Assembly: GCA_032119475.1 (NCBI GenBank)
Contig: JAUMCA010000106.1
Location: 1-20,814 of the forward strand
Source: F1-60-MAGs149 sp032119475
GTDB lineage: Bacteria; Actinomycetota; Thermoleophilia; Gaiellales; F1-60-MAGs149
Length of the DNA stretch: 20,814 nucleotides
Direction: 5' to 3'
The notes under the pieces were generated by a model. The model saw only the letters and a list, made by a program, of their open reading frames with translations. It was not told the origin of the DNA and searched no databases. Position numbers and translations under genes: made by a program. Shown piece by piece: positions 1 to 7,813 of the stretch (position 1 is its first letter; every line of letters starts with the position of its first letter).

Positions 1-1
1 C

Positions 2-283
2 CTGGAACGGGGCATCGACATCTCCGAGGCGATGGTCGCGCGCGGCTACGGGATCGGGCCGATCGTCCGCCTGCCCGAGGGGCCGCACACCCGGGCCGAG
101 CGAGCACTGCTCCTGTGCGGGGCGATCGCGGCAGGAGTCGCCGTCGTCACGCTCGCCGGGGCCGCCGCGTACGACGTGTACCCGATCGCCGACCCGATCC
201 TGACGCCAGCGGGCCTCGCCCTCGCGGGGCTGGTCCTCGCCGCGGGGACGACGGGTGCCCTGCTGGCGCGGAGGGTCCGATGA
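2..283 (+). CDS. ECF transporter T component EcfT, C-terminal part (5' truncated by window edge)
   Basis: The open frame runs from the window edge to TGA at 281-283 and gives about 93 residues. It opens with LERGIDISEAMVARGYG, which contains the Ala-Arg-Gly coupling motif that EcfT/CbiQ proteins use to contact the ATPase subunits. Two hydrophobic stretches follow (around AERALLLCGAIAAGVAVV and PAGLALAGLVLAAGTTGALL), consistent with the last membrane helices of the T subunit. EcfT is the membrane scaffold linking ATP hydrolysis to substrate capture by the S component. The stop overlaps the start of the ATPase gene (ATGA, 280-283), so the two are probably translationally coupled. The substrate cannot be read from this fragment. 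Family assignment is fairly secure from the ARG motif and the following fused ATPase and S component. Confidence 0.8.
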   Translation: MERGIDISEAMVARGYGIGPIVRLPEGPHTRAERALLLCGAIAAGVAVVTLAGAAAYDVYPIADPILTPAGLALAGLVLAAGTTGALLARRVR

Positions 284-1635
284 GCGCGATCGACGTCCGC
301 GGCCTGCGCTTCCGCTACGCAGCGGACGAGCCGTGGCGGCTCGACGGCGTGGATCTCCACGTCGCACCGGGCGAGATCGTGCTGCTGGAGGGCGGATCGG
401 GTAGCGGGAAGAGCACCCTCCTGCGCGTGCTGGCCGGCTTGGCGCCGGCCTTCCACGGCGGCGAGGCCGACGGCGGCGGGGCGGTCGCGGGCCTGCCGTT
501 GCGGACGACGGCGCCGGCCGCGCTCGCGCAGCGCGTCGGCCTCCTCTTCCAGGATCCCGAGACGCAGGCCGTGATGGCCGAGCCGCTCCGCGACGTCGCC
601 TTCAGCCTCCAGTGCCACGGTCGGCCGGCGGCGGCGATCCTGCCCTCCGCGCGCGGGGCGCTCGCACGCGTCCAGGCCGACCACCTGGTCGGCCGCCGCA
701 TCGACCGGCTGTCCGCCGGCGAGCGGCAGCGGGTCGCGCTCGCCGCCGTGCTGGCCCCGGAGCCGGAGGTGCTGCTGCTCGACGAGCCGACGGCCCAGAT
801 CGACGACGATGCCGCCTGCGAGCTGGTCGGGGAGCTGCGGCGACTGGCGGATCGCGGCCTGGCGATCGTCATCGCCGAGCACCGGCGGGACCGCGTCGGA
901 CACCTGACCGACCGCGTGCTCGGGATGGCCGGCGGACGCCTCGGGCCCGCGCGAACGCATCCGCCGCTCGGCAGTGCCTCGCCGCCGACCGGCGGGGATT
1001 CCGCACTCGTGCTGGACGGCCTCCGCGCACGGCGGCCCGACGCCGCGGAGGGCCTCGTCGCCACCGCCGCGCTCTCCCGCGGGTGCGCCGCTGCCCTGAT
1101 CGGCCGGAACGGCAGCGGCAAGTCCACCCTGCTGCGCGCAGTCGCGGGCCTCGACCCGGCCGAGGGCACCGTGATCGTCGGCGGCGACGACGTGAGCGCC
1201 CTGGCCCCGGAGGCGCGGACGCCCCGCATCGCGATGGTGCCGCAGGATCCCGGGCGCACGCTGCTCACCGACAGCATCCGCGACGAGGTGCTGCTGGGAC
1301 CGCGTCTGCTCGGGCTCGACCACGGGCCTGCGGAGCGCGCTCTGGAGGACCTCGACCTCCTGCGCATCGCGGACCGCAATCCGCGGGACTGCTCGGTGGG
1401 CGAGCGCGAGCGCGTCGCGATCGCGGCCGCGCTGGCCGTGGATCCGGCGGTGCTCCTACTCGACGAGCCGACGCGCGGCATGGACCCGGCGCACCGCGCC
1501 GATCTCGTGGCCGTGCTCGACGCCCATGCGCGGCGGGGCGGCAGCACGGTGCTGGCGACGCACGACCTCGATCTGGCCCGCGCGTGCGCGCAGCACCGCT
1601 GGGCGATCGCCGGCGGCACCCTGGAGGCCGTGTGA
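280..1635 (+). CDS. ECF transporter fused double ATP-binding protein (EcfA-EcfA')
   Basis: The 451-residue protein holds two ABC ATPase domains in one chain, as in fused ECF/YkoD-type ATPases. Domain 1 has Walker A GGSGSGKST (38-46), Q-loop FQDPE (90-94), signature LSAGERQ (144-150), Walker B VLLLDEP (164-170) and H-loop His201. Domain 2 has Walker A GRNGSGKST (275-283), Q-loop PQDPG (321-325), Walker B VLLLDEP (391-397) and H-loop His428. Its signature is unusual: CSVGERE (371-377) instead of LSGGQ-like. The protein should power an energy-coupling-factor importer together with the EcfT encoded just upstream. The ATG at 280 overlaps the ecfT stop, and the C-terminus overlaps the next gene (GTGA, 1632-1635). 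The family is certain; the substrate is unknown. Confidence 0.92.
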   Translation: MSAIDVRGLRFRYAADEPWRLDGVDLHVAPGEIVLLEGGSGSGKSTLLRVLAGLAPAFHGGEADGGGAVAGLPLRTTAPAALAQRVGLLFQDPETQAVMAEPLRDVAFSLQCHGRPAAAILPSARGALARVQADHLVGRRIDRLSAGERQRVALAAVLAPEPEVLLLDEPTAQIDDDAACELVGELRRLADRGLAIVIAEHRRDRVGHLTDRVLGMAGGRLGPARTHPPLGSASPPTGGDSALVLDGLRARRPDAAEGLVATAALSRGCAAALIGRNGSGKSTLLRAVAGLDPAEGTVIVGGDDVSALAPEARTPRIAMVPQDPGRTLLTDSIRDEVLLGPRLLGLDHGPAERALEDLDLLRIADRNPRDCSVGERERVAIAAALAVDPAVLLLDEPTRGMDPAHRADLVAVLDAHARRGGSTVLATHDLDLARACAQHRWAIAGGTLEAV

Positions 1636-2252
1636 GCGCGGCCTCCGTCCTCGCCCTCGGCGGGCTGGTCGTGCTGGTGGCGGGACTCGCGCTCTACGAA
1701 CGCGGACGGGGCGGCGTGCGCGAGCTCGGCCTGATCGCCGTGCTCGCCGCCGCGGCGACCGCGGGACGCGTCGCGTTCGCGGCGATCCCGGGTGCGCAGC
1801 CGGTGACCGCCATCGCGATCATCACGGGCATCGCGCTGGGACCGCGTGCCGGCGCGGCCGTCGGCGCCGGCGCGGCGCTGCTCTCCAACACCTTCCTCGG
1901 CCAGGGGCCGTGGACGCCGTGGCAGATGCTCCTGTGGGGGCTGGCCGGTGCGAGCGGCGGGTGGCTCGCTCCCGCCCTGCGTCGCAGCCGCCTCGCCCTG
2001 ATGGCGTTCGGCGCCGTATGGGGGATGGTGTTCGGCGCCGGAATGGACATCTGGCAGCTCGCGACGTTCGGCCCGGTGCTCAACCTGACCGCGTTCATCG
2101 CGGTCCACGCCCGGGCGATACCGTTCGACGTGGTGCACGCGACGACCAACGTGATCCTGCTCGGACTGGCCGGCCCCTCGCTGATCGGCCTGCTGGACCG
2201 CAGTGCCCGCCGGGTGCGCGGACGCTGGCTGCCCGCGGAGGACCGTCCGTGA
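1632..2252 (+). CDS. ECF transporter S component (substrate-binding membrane subunit)
   Basis: The 206-residue protein starts at GTG 1632 inside a GTGA overlap with the ATPase gene. It is strongly hydrophobic, with about six predicted membrane helices. The middle carries PVTAIAIITGIALGPRAGAA followed by a GQGPWTPWQMLLWGLAG stretch and a GMDIWQLA segment, the pattern of ECF_trnsprt-type S components in which the loop before a helix carries GPWTPxQM. In ECF importers the S subunit binds the vitamin or metal and topples in the membrane when driven by the T and A subunits. Its position directly after EcfT and the fused ATPase supports the role. The substrate is not evident from motifs; the neighbouring secreted alpha-toroid protein makes a corrinoid worth testing, but that is inference. 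Its stop overlaps the next start by GTGA (2249-2252). Confidence 0.85.
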   Translation: MSAASVLALGGLVVLVAGLALYERGRGGVRELGLIAVLAAAATAGRVAFAAIPGAQPVTAIAIITGIALGPRAGAAVGAGAALLSNTFLGQGPWTPWQMLLWGLAGASGGWLAPALRRSRLALMAFGAVWGMVFGAGMDIWQLATFGPVLNLTAFIAVHARAIPFDVVHATTNVILLGLAGPSLIGLLDRSARRVRGRWLPAEDRP

Positions 2253-3088
2253 GGCGCCTGCTCCTCGCGCTGGCCCTCCTGCTGCTGGCCGCGGCTCCCG
2301 CGCACGCCGCCGACGCCGGCGCGTACCTCGAGCGCAGCCTGGACGGCCGCGGCTGCGCCCGCGAGCCCGGCGGGACGGCCACCGTCAACCTGACCTCGTG
2401 GGTGGCGCTCGGGCTCGTCGCGTCGCGCCGCAGCGCCAGCCGGGCCGCGGACTGCATCGCCACCCACGCCCGCCACCTGCGCACCGCCACCGACCTGGAG
2501 ATGGCGATCCTCGGGCTGGTGGCCGCCGGTCGCGACCCGCGCCGCGCCGGCGGTCGTGATCTCGTCGCCGCCCTGGTCGCCCAGACCCGGTCCGACCGGA
2601 TCGGGCCGACCGTCGGCTCGAACCAGTTCGGCATCTTCGCGTTGCGCGCCGTCGGGGTGCGCGTCCCGGCCGCGATCCGGACCACGCTCCTCCGCGACCG
2701 CACGCCCGCGGGCCTGTGGCCCGTCGCCCGCGGCGGCGACGCCGACTCGAACCTCACCGCGTCCGGGATCGCCGCCGCCGTCGCGGCCGGCGTACCGCCG
2801 ACGGATGCGTCGTTGGGCCGCGCCGCCAACGGCCTGCGCGCCTTCCGCCGCGGTGGCGGCTACGCGCTGCTGCCGGGAACGGCACCCGATGCCCAGTCGA
2901 CCGCCTGGGTGCTGCAGGGGCTCGCCGCCCTCGGCCGCCGAGACGCCGGCGCCGAGCGCTTCCTCCGGGGGCTCCAGCAGCCGGACGGCTCGTTCGCGTA
3001 CCAGCGCGGAACGCGCATCACACCCGTCTGGGTGACCGCGCAGGCCGCGGTCGGCCTCGCCCGCCGGCCGTTCCCGCTGCGGCCCTAG
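2249..3088 (+). CDS. Secreted alpha-hairpin-repeat protein (prenyltransferase/squalene-cyclase-like toroid) of the ECF operon
   Basis: The 279-residue protein starts at GTG 2249, overlapping the S-component stop by 4 bases. Residues 1-20 form a typical signal peptide (MRRLLLALALLLLAAAPAHA, cut expected after AHA); no lipobox or C-terminal anchor is seen. The mature part has six similar helical segments at about residues 48-60, 82-94, 125-137, 168-182, 215-229 and 259-272 (for example NLTSWVALGLVAS, AQSTAWVLQGLAALG), spaced 34-47 residues. QQPDGSF (243-249) resembles the QW-type motif of terpene-cyclase-like repeats. Six hairpins suit an alpha6/alpha6 barrel. The catalytic aspartate motifs of real cyclases are not seen, so an enzyme is unlikely. 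Two cysteines (36, 69) remain after cleavage. Coupling to the ECF genes suggests a role in substrate capture; this is inference. The TAG stop overlaps the accA stop on the other strand. Confidence 0.72.
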   Translation: MRRLLLALALLLLAAAPAHAADAGAYLERSLDGRGCAREPGGTATVNLTSWVALGLVASRRSASRAADCIATHARHLRTATDLEMAILGLVAAGRDPRRAGGRDLVAALVAQTRSDRIGPTVGSNQFGIFALRAVGVRVPAAIRTTLLRDRTPAGLWPVARGGDADSNLTASGIAAAVAAGVPPTDASLGRAANGLRAFRRGGGYALLPGTAPDAQSTAWVLQGLAALGRRDAGAERFLRGLQQPDGSFAYQRGTRITPVWVTAQAAVGLARRPFPLRP

Positions 3089-3969
3089 GCCTCCGGCGCA
3101 GCCGACTCCTCGGCCACGCCCCAGACGCCCATGCGGCGGAACTTCGCCCGGCGCTGCGCCCGGCGCTCGTCGGCGGGGATCGCCTCCGCCTCGTACAGCG
3201 ATTGGCGGATCGCGTCGTCCAGGAGGCGCGCTGCGGCGTCGGCGTCCTCGTGCGCGCCGCCCTTGGGCTCCTCGACGATGCGGTCGATGACGCCCAGGTC
3301 GAGGCACGCGCTGGCGGTCGGGCGGAAGGCGTACGCCGCCTTCTTCGCCTGCCCGGCGTCCTTCCAGAGGATCGCGGCGCAGCCCTCGGGCGAGATGACG
3401 CTGTAGATCGCGTTCTCCTGCATCAGCACGCGGTCGCCGACGGCGATCGCGAGGGCCCCGCCGGAGCCGCCCTCGCCGATGACGGTCGAGACGATCGGCA
3501 CGCTGGTCTGGCAGAACGCGAGGATCGAGCGGGCGATCATGCCCGCCTGACCGCGCTCCTCCGCGTTGACGCCGGGGTACGCGCCGGGCGTGTCCACGAA
3601 CGTGAGGATCGGGTAGCCGAAGCGCTCCGCGAGCTCGACGGCGCGGATCGCCTTCCGATACCCCTCCGGGTGGGGCATGCCGAACATGCGCCGCGTGCGC
3701 TCGGCCAGGTCGCGGCCCTTCTGGTGCCCGATCGCGACGACCGTCTGGCCGTGGTAGCGCGCCAGCAGCGTGATCAGCGCCTCGTCGTCGGTGAAGGCCC
3801 GGTCGCCGCGGAGTTCGAAGGCATCCGTGAACAGGCGCTCGACGTAGTCGAGGGTGTACGGGCGATCGCCGTGCCGCGCGAGCTGCACGGCCTCCCAGAT
3901 GTGGGACTCCTCCGCCCGCGCCTCGAAGCGCTTGCGGAGCCGGCGCACCTCATCGGAGACCCTAACCAC
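3085..3969 (-). CDS. accA: Acetyl-CoA carboxylase carboxyltransferase subunit alpha
   Basis: The 294-residue protein transfers the carboxyl group from biotin to acetyl-CoA together with AccD, giving malonyl-CoA for fatty acid synthesis in the cytoplasm. Family motifs are clear: HGDRPYTLDYVE near residue 33, FVDTPGAYPG (124-133), GEGGSGGALA (165-174, oxyanion-forming loop) and YSVISPEGCAAILW (189-202). The length is close to E. coli AccA (319), slightly shorter. The start chosen is GTG 3969, placed 7 bases after GGAGG on the minus strand; it overlaps the end of accD by 8 bases. It is the last gene of the fab-acc operon. Its TAG stop shares the palindrome CTAG (3085-3088) with the stop of the convergent gene. 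Confidence 0.95.
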   Translation of the reverse strand: MVRVSDEVRRLRKRFEARAEESHIWEAVQLARHGDRPYTLDYVERLFTDAFELRGDRAFTDDEALITLLARYHGQTVVAIGHQKGRDLAERTRRMFGMPHPEGYRKAIRAVELAERFGYPILTFVDTPGAYPGVNAEERGQAGMIARSILAFCQTSVPIVSTVIGEGGSGGALAIAVGDRVLMQENAIYSVISPEGCAAILWKDAGQAKKAAYAFRPTASACLDLGVIDRIVEEPKGGAHEDADAAARLLDDAIRQSLYEAEAIPADERRAQRRAKFRRMGVWGVAEESAAPEA

Positions 3970-4897
3970 GGCGCTTCCTCCGCAGACGGCCCAGCACGCG
4001 ATCGACCGAGCTCTCCTCCGGCAGCGCCTCCGGCACGGCCTCGGTCTCGCCGGTCGGCTCCTCCTCCGGCGGCGAGAAGAGCAGCAGGAGGCGCGCGATC
4101 TCGCTCCGCAGCGCCCGCCGGGGGACCACCGCGTCGAGCTGGCCGAGGCGCAGGTTCGACTCCGCGCGGCCGAAGTCCGCGGCCGTCTTCTCCCCCGTCG
4201 TCTGCTCGACGACGCGCGGACCCGCGAACGAGAGCAGGGCGCCGGGCTCGGCGACCACGACATCCCCGAGCGACGCGAACGACGCGATCACCCCGCCCGT
4301 CGTGGGGTGCGCGAGGACGGAGATGTACGGCACACCGGCCTCGCGCAGACCGTCGACGGCCCCGACCGTCTTCGCCATCTGCATGAGGGCGAGGATGTTC
4401 TCCTGCATGCGCGCGCCGCCGGACGCGGTCACGCTGACCAGCGGGATCCGGCGCTCGACCGCGACGTCGGCCGCGAGGCAGAAGCGCTCGCCCATCACCG
4501 AGCCCATCGAGCCGCCCATGAACGAGAAGTCCATGACCGCGAGCGCCGCCGATCGGCCGACGATCAGCCCGTGGCCGGCGACGAGCGAGTCCCCGAGCCC
4601 CGTCGCCAGCTCGGCGTCGAGCAGGCGATCCGTGTACGGCCGCAGGTCGACGAAGGCGAGCGGATCGGCGGCGCGCAGGTCGCCGCCGATCTCGGTGAAG
4701 GTCCCCGGGTCGACGAGCTGGTCGATGCGCTCCATCGCCCCGACCGGGAAGTGGTGCCCGCACTGGGCGCAGACGCGGAGCGCGTGTCGCAGCTCATCGT
4801 CGCGGTAGTGCGACCGGCACGCAGGGCACGTGTTCGGATGCCGACGGCCACCGCCCTCATCGCCCGGCGGGCGCTCGACGTCGACCTCGACCGGCAT
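3962..4897 (-). CDS. accD: Acetyl-CoA carboxylase carboxyltransferase subunit beta
   Basis: The 311-residue protein is the beta partner of AccA in the carboxyltransferase. An N-terminal four-cysteine zinc ribbon is present (C24-x2-C27 and C43-x2-C46), followed by the crotonase-like core with SFMGGSMGSVMGE (125-137) and VTASGGARMQE (156-166), and GVIASFASLGD (202-212). Zinc-ribbon AccD with a separate AccA is the four-subunit bacterial type, unlike the fused-type AccD of Streptomyces and Mycobacterium acyl-CoA carboxylases. The C-terminus is charged (PPEEEPTGETEAVPEALPEE). The ATG at 4897 overlaps the fabF stop by one base (TGATG), which suggests translational coupling. accB and accC are not in the window. 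Confidence 0.95.
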   Translation of the reverse strand: MPVEVDVERPPGDEGGGRRHPNTCPACRSHYRDDELRHALRVCAQCGHHFPVGAMERIDQLVDPGTFTEIGGDLRAADPLAFVDLRPYTDRLLDAELATGLGDSLVAGHGLIVGRSAALAVMDFSFMGGSMGSVMGERFCLAADVAVERRIPLVSVTASGGARMQENILALMQMAKTVGAVDGLREAGVPYISVLAHPTTGGVIASFASLGDVVVAEPGALLSFAGPRVVEQTTGEKTAADFGRAESNLRLGQLDAVVPRRALRSEIARLLLLFSPPEEEPTGETEAVPEALPEESSVDRVLGRLRRKRRG

Positions 4898-6141
4898 CAG
4901 CCGCGGCGCTCCTCGAACCGCTCGATGACCAGGCACGCGTTGTGACCGCCGAACCCGAAGCCATTCGAGATCGCGATCGAGATCGTCTGCTCTCGCATCT
5001 GGTTCGGAACATAGTCCAGGTCGCACTCGGGGTCCGGATGGTGCAGGTTGATCGTCGGCGGCAGGTAGCCGCCCAGGATGGCCAGCGTGCAGATCGCGGC
5101 CTCGGTGGCACCCGTCGCGCCGAGCAGGTGGCCCGTCATCGACTTCGTCGACGACACCGGCACGTCCTTGGCGCGTTCGCCGAAGACCTTCTTGAGGACC
5201 CGCGTCTCCGCCGCGTCGCCGACCGGCGTCGACGTCCCGTGGGCGTTCACGTACTCCACCTCGTCCACCGTGCGCCCGGCATCCGCCAGGGCGTTGGTGA
5301 TCGCACGGGCCGGGTTCTCGCCCGTCGGATCGGGCTCGGTGACGTGGCGCGCGTCGGACGACAGCCCGTAGCCCGTCACCTCGGCGAGGATCGTCGCGCC
5401 ACGGCGCTGCGCGTGCTCGAGCTCCTCCAGCACGAGGACCGTGCCGGCCTCGCCGAGCACGATGCCGTCGCGCGTGGCGTCGAACGGGCGGCTCGCGCCG
5501 GCGGGATCGTCGTTGCGCGTGGAGCAGGCCCGGATCCCGTGGAAGCCGCCGATCCCGACGGGCACCACGCCGCACTCGGCGCCGCCCGCGAGCATCGCGT
5601 CGGCCATGCCCGACCGGATGTACATCAGCGCATCGCCGATCGCCATCGACGAGGCGGCGCAGGCGGTGCTGGAGGACGCGAGCGGGCCGCGCGTGCCGAA
5701 CTCCATGGACACGTAGCCCGCGCCCATGTTCGGGATGATGGCCGGCGTCCAGAACGGCGAGAAGCGCTCGATCCCCTTCTCGAGGTAGTGCTCGTGCGCG
5801 AGCAGCTGCGCGTCCATGCCGCCGATGCCGCTGGCGATCGACGCCCCGACGCGGTCCGCCTCCTTCGCGATGTCGAGGCCGCTCGAATCGACGGCCTCGC
5901 GCGCCGCGGCCACCGCGAGGTGGATGAAGCGGCTCGTCCGCCGCGCGGCCTTCTTCTCGAGCACCGTCTCGGGATCGAACCCCTTGACCTCGCAGCCGAT
6001 CCTGACCGGGCTCTCCGACGCGTCGAAGCCGGTGATCAGCGCCCCCCCGGGCCGCCCCTCGCGCAGCGCCACGTCCAGCGACGGGATGTCGTTCCCGATC
6101 GGGTTGACGGAACCGAGCCCTGTGATGACGACGCGGCGCAT
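4897..6141 (-). CDS. fabF: Beta-ketoacyl-ACP synthase II
   Basis: The 414-residue enzyme condenses malonyl-ACP with acyl-ACP in fatty acid chain elongation. The catalytic triad of the KAS II family is intact: Cys161 in STACAASS, His301 in NAHGTST and His338 in MTGHLLGA, with Lys333 just before. The C-terminal GFGFGGHNA motif (394-402) is also present. Length matches FabF (about 412). The ATG at 6141 lies 3 bases after the fabG stop, with GGGGA about 8 bases upstream. In many bacteria acpP sits directly before fabF, but here fabG does. The gene belongs to the operon fabZ-H-D-G-F-accD-accA. Confidence 0.96.
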   Translation of the reverse strand: MRRVVITGLGSVNPIGNDIPSLDVALREGRPGGALITGFDASESPVRIGCEVKGFDPETVLEKKAARRTSRFIHLAVAAAREAVDSSGLDIAKEADRVGASIASGIGGMDAQLLAHEHYLEKGIERFSPFWTPAIIPNMGAGYVSMEFGTRGPLASSSTACAASSMAIGDALMYIRSGMADAMLAGGAECGVVPVGIGGFHGIRACSTRNDDPAGASRPFDATRDGIVLGEAGTVLVLEELEHAQRRGATILAEVTGYGLSSDARHVTEPDPTGENPARAITNALADAGRTVDEVEYVNAHGTSTPVGDAAETRVLKKVFGERAKDVPVSSTKSMTGHLLGATGATEAAICTLAILGGYLPPTINLHHPDPECDLDYVPNQMREQTISIAISNGFGFGGHNACLVIERFEERRG

Positions 6142-6144
6142 CGG

Positions 6145-6900
6145 CTACATCCCCAGGCCGCCGTCCACGGAGAGGACGGCGCCGGTCACGAAGGACGCAT
6201 CGTCGGACAGGAGGAAGCGGACGGTGGAGGCGATGTCCTCGGGCTCGCCGAGGCGCCCGAGTGGCGTCTGCTGGAGCAGGACGCCGCGGATCTCGTCGCT
6301 GAGCACGTCGGTCAACTCGGTCGTGATGTAGCCGGGCGCGACGCAGTTCACGCGGATCCCGCGCGACCCGAGCTCCTTGGCGAGCGCCTTGGTCAGCGCG
6401 ATCACGCCGCCCTTGGATGCCGCGTAGTTCGTCTGGCCGAGGTTGCCGTGCAGGCCGACGACGCTCGACATCGTCACGATGCTTCCGCGCTTCTTCCGCA
6501 GCAGCTTGCGGGACGCCGCCTTGCAGACGTGGAAGGTGCCGCCGAGGTTGACGTCGACGACGCGCTCCCAGTCCTCGGCGGTGATCCGCGAGATCAGGTT
6601 GTCGCGCGTGATGCCGGCGTTGGCGACGACGTTCCAGAGGTCGTCGCCGAACGCCTCCTCGACCGCGTCGATCATCGCGACGCACGCCTCGGGATCGGCG
6701 ACGTCGCCCGGGACCGCGACCGCCTCACCGCCCGCCGCCTGGATGGCCGCGACGACGGCGTCGGCCGCCTCGCGATTGCTGGCGTAGTTCACGCCGACGC
6801 GCGCGCCGGCCGCGCCGAGATCGCGTGCGATCGCGGCGCCGATGCCGCGCGAGCCGCCCGTGACCAGCGTGACGCGGCCCTCGAGTGGACGATCAGCCAT
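6145..6900 (-). CDS. fabG: 3-oxoacyl-ACP reductase
   Basis: The 251-residue short-chain dehydrogenase/reductase carries out the NADPH-dependent reduction of 3-oxoacyl-ACP. The nucleotide-binding motif TGGSRGIG (14-21) and NAG (94-96) are present, and the catalytic residues Asn118, Ser146, Tyr159 (NYAASK) and Lys163 are intact. The C-terminal VTGAVLSVDGGLGM is typical of FabG. Context in the fab operon makes the chain-elongation reductase role secure, whereas many FabG-like proteins elsewhere have other substrates. The ATG at 6900 lies behind GGAGGT (spacing about 5) and overlaps the fabD end by 8 bases. Confidence 0.95.
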   Translation of the reverse strand: MADRPLEGRVTLVTGGSRGIGAAIARDLGAAGARVGVNYASNREAADAVVAAIQAAGGEAVAVPGDVADPEACVAMIDAVEEAFGDDLWNVVANAGITRDNLISRITAEDWERVVDVNLGGTFHVCKAASRKLLRKKRGSIVTMSSVVGLHGNLGQTNYAASKGGVIALTKALAKELGSRGIRVNCVAPGYITTELTDVLSDEIRGVLLQQTPLGRLGEPEDIASTVRFLLSDDASFVTGAVLSVDGGLGM

Positions 6901-7813
6901 GGAGCACCTCCCGTGCCTTCGCGAGGCCGTCCGGATCCGCGATCGAGACGGCGGTGAGATCCCTGTCGATGCGCCGGATCAGGCCGGCGAGCACGCCGCC
7001 CGGTCCGACCTCGACGCAGTGCGTGATGCCGTCCGCCGCCAGCGCCCGGATCGCCTGCGTGAAGCGCACCGGGGCGCCGAGCTGATCCTCGAGGATCCGC
7101 ACCAATCCGGTCTCGTCCTCGCGCTGGCAGGTGACGGTCGAGAAGAACCCGCCGGTGGGCGGCGCGAACGTGGCCTGGAGGAGCGCCGGCCGCAGGTCGT
7201 CCGCGGCGGCGGCCGTGAGCGGGGAGTGGAACGCGCCGGACACCGCGAGCTTCAGCGCGCGCCGCGCGCCGGCCTCGGTGCAGGCCTCCATCGCCCGGTC
7301 GATCGCATCGGTCGCCCCGGAGATGACGACCTGGCCCGGGCAGTTGTAGTTCGCGACGTACGCGCCGTCGATGCCGGCGCAGATCGTCTCCACCTGCTCG
7401 TCGTCGAGGCCGATGATGGCCGCCATCGCACCCGGCGCGCGGGCGGCGGCCGCTGCCGTGGCCTCGCCGCGGGCGCGCGTCAGCCGGACGGCGTCGCCGA
7501 CGCCGAGGATCCCCGCCGCCACGAGCGCGGCGTACTCGCCGGCCGAGTGGCCGATCGACACCTCGGCGTCGATGCCGGCCTCGCGAACGGCGGCGAGGCA
7601 GGCGACGGACGCGGTGGTCAGCGCGGGCTGGGTGATCTCCGTCTGGTCGAGGCGCTCCTGCGGGCCCGACCGGCACAACGCGAGCAGGTCCTCGCCGAAC
7701 GCCTCGGAGGCCTCGGCGAACACGGCCGCGGCCGGCGCCGAGGCGTCGGCGAACGCGACGCCCATGCCGACGGCCTGCGACCCCTGGCCCGGGAAGCAGA
7801 AGGCGATCCTCAC
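6893..7813 (-). CDS. fabD: Malonyl-CoA:ACP transacylase
   Basis: The 306-residue acyltransferase loads malonyl groups from malonyl-CoA onto acyl carrier protein. It starts MRIAFCFPGQGSQ, the family hallmark, and has the nucleophile Ser90 in GHSAGE, Arg115 that binds the malonyl carboxylate, and catalytic His196 in GAFHS. The start is GTG 7813 in a GTGA overlap with the fabH stop; a longer reading frame continues upstream but would only translate fabH sequence in another frame. Length agrees with E. coli FabD (309). Confidence 0.95.
   Translation of the reverse strand: MRIAFCFPGQGSQAVGMGVAFADASAPAAAVFAEASEAFGEDLLALCRSGPQERLDQTEITQPALTTASVACLAAVREAGIDAEVSIGHSAGEYAALVAAGILGVGDAVRLTRARGEATAAAAARAPGAMAAIIGLDDEQVETICAGIDGAYVANYNCPGQVVISGATDAIDRAMEACTEAGARRALKLAVSGAFHSPLTAAAADDLRPALLQATFAPPTGGFFSTVTCQREDETGLVRILEDQLGAPVRFTQAIRALAADGITHCVEVGPGGVLAGLIRRIDRDLTAVSIADPDGLAKAREVLHG

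Noticed and set aside
315..2138. Long minus-strand open frames opposite the ECF ATPase and S-component genes
   Set aside because: Ser/Arg-rich shadow translation; the plus strand carries intact ABC ATPase motifs.
2249..3088. The alpha-repeat protein as a true squalene/terpene cyclase
   Set aside because: No DXDD-type catalytic motif is seen, it is less than half the usual cyclase length and it has a secretion signal; only the repeat architecture is shared.
3962..6685. Minus-strand frame of 907 codons appearing as one giant protein ending in AccD
   Set aside because: The part upstream of 4897 translates fabF and fabG in a wrong frame (Arg-rich). Only the AccD portion from ATG 4897 is real; it is not a fusion.
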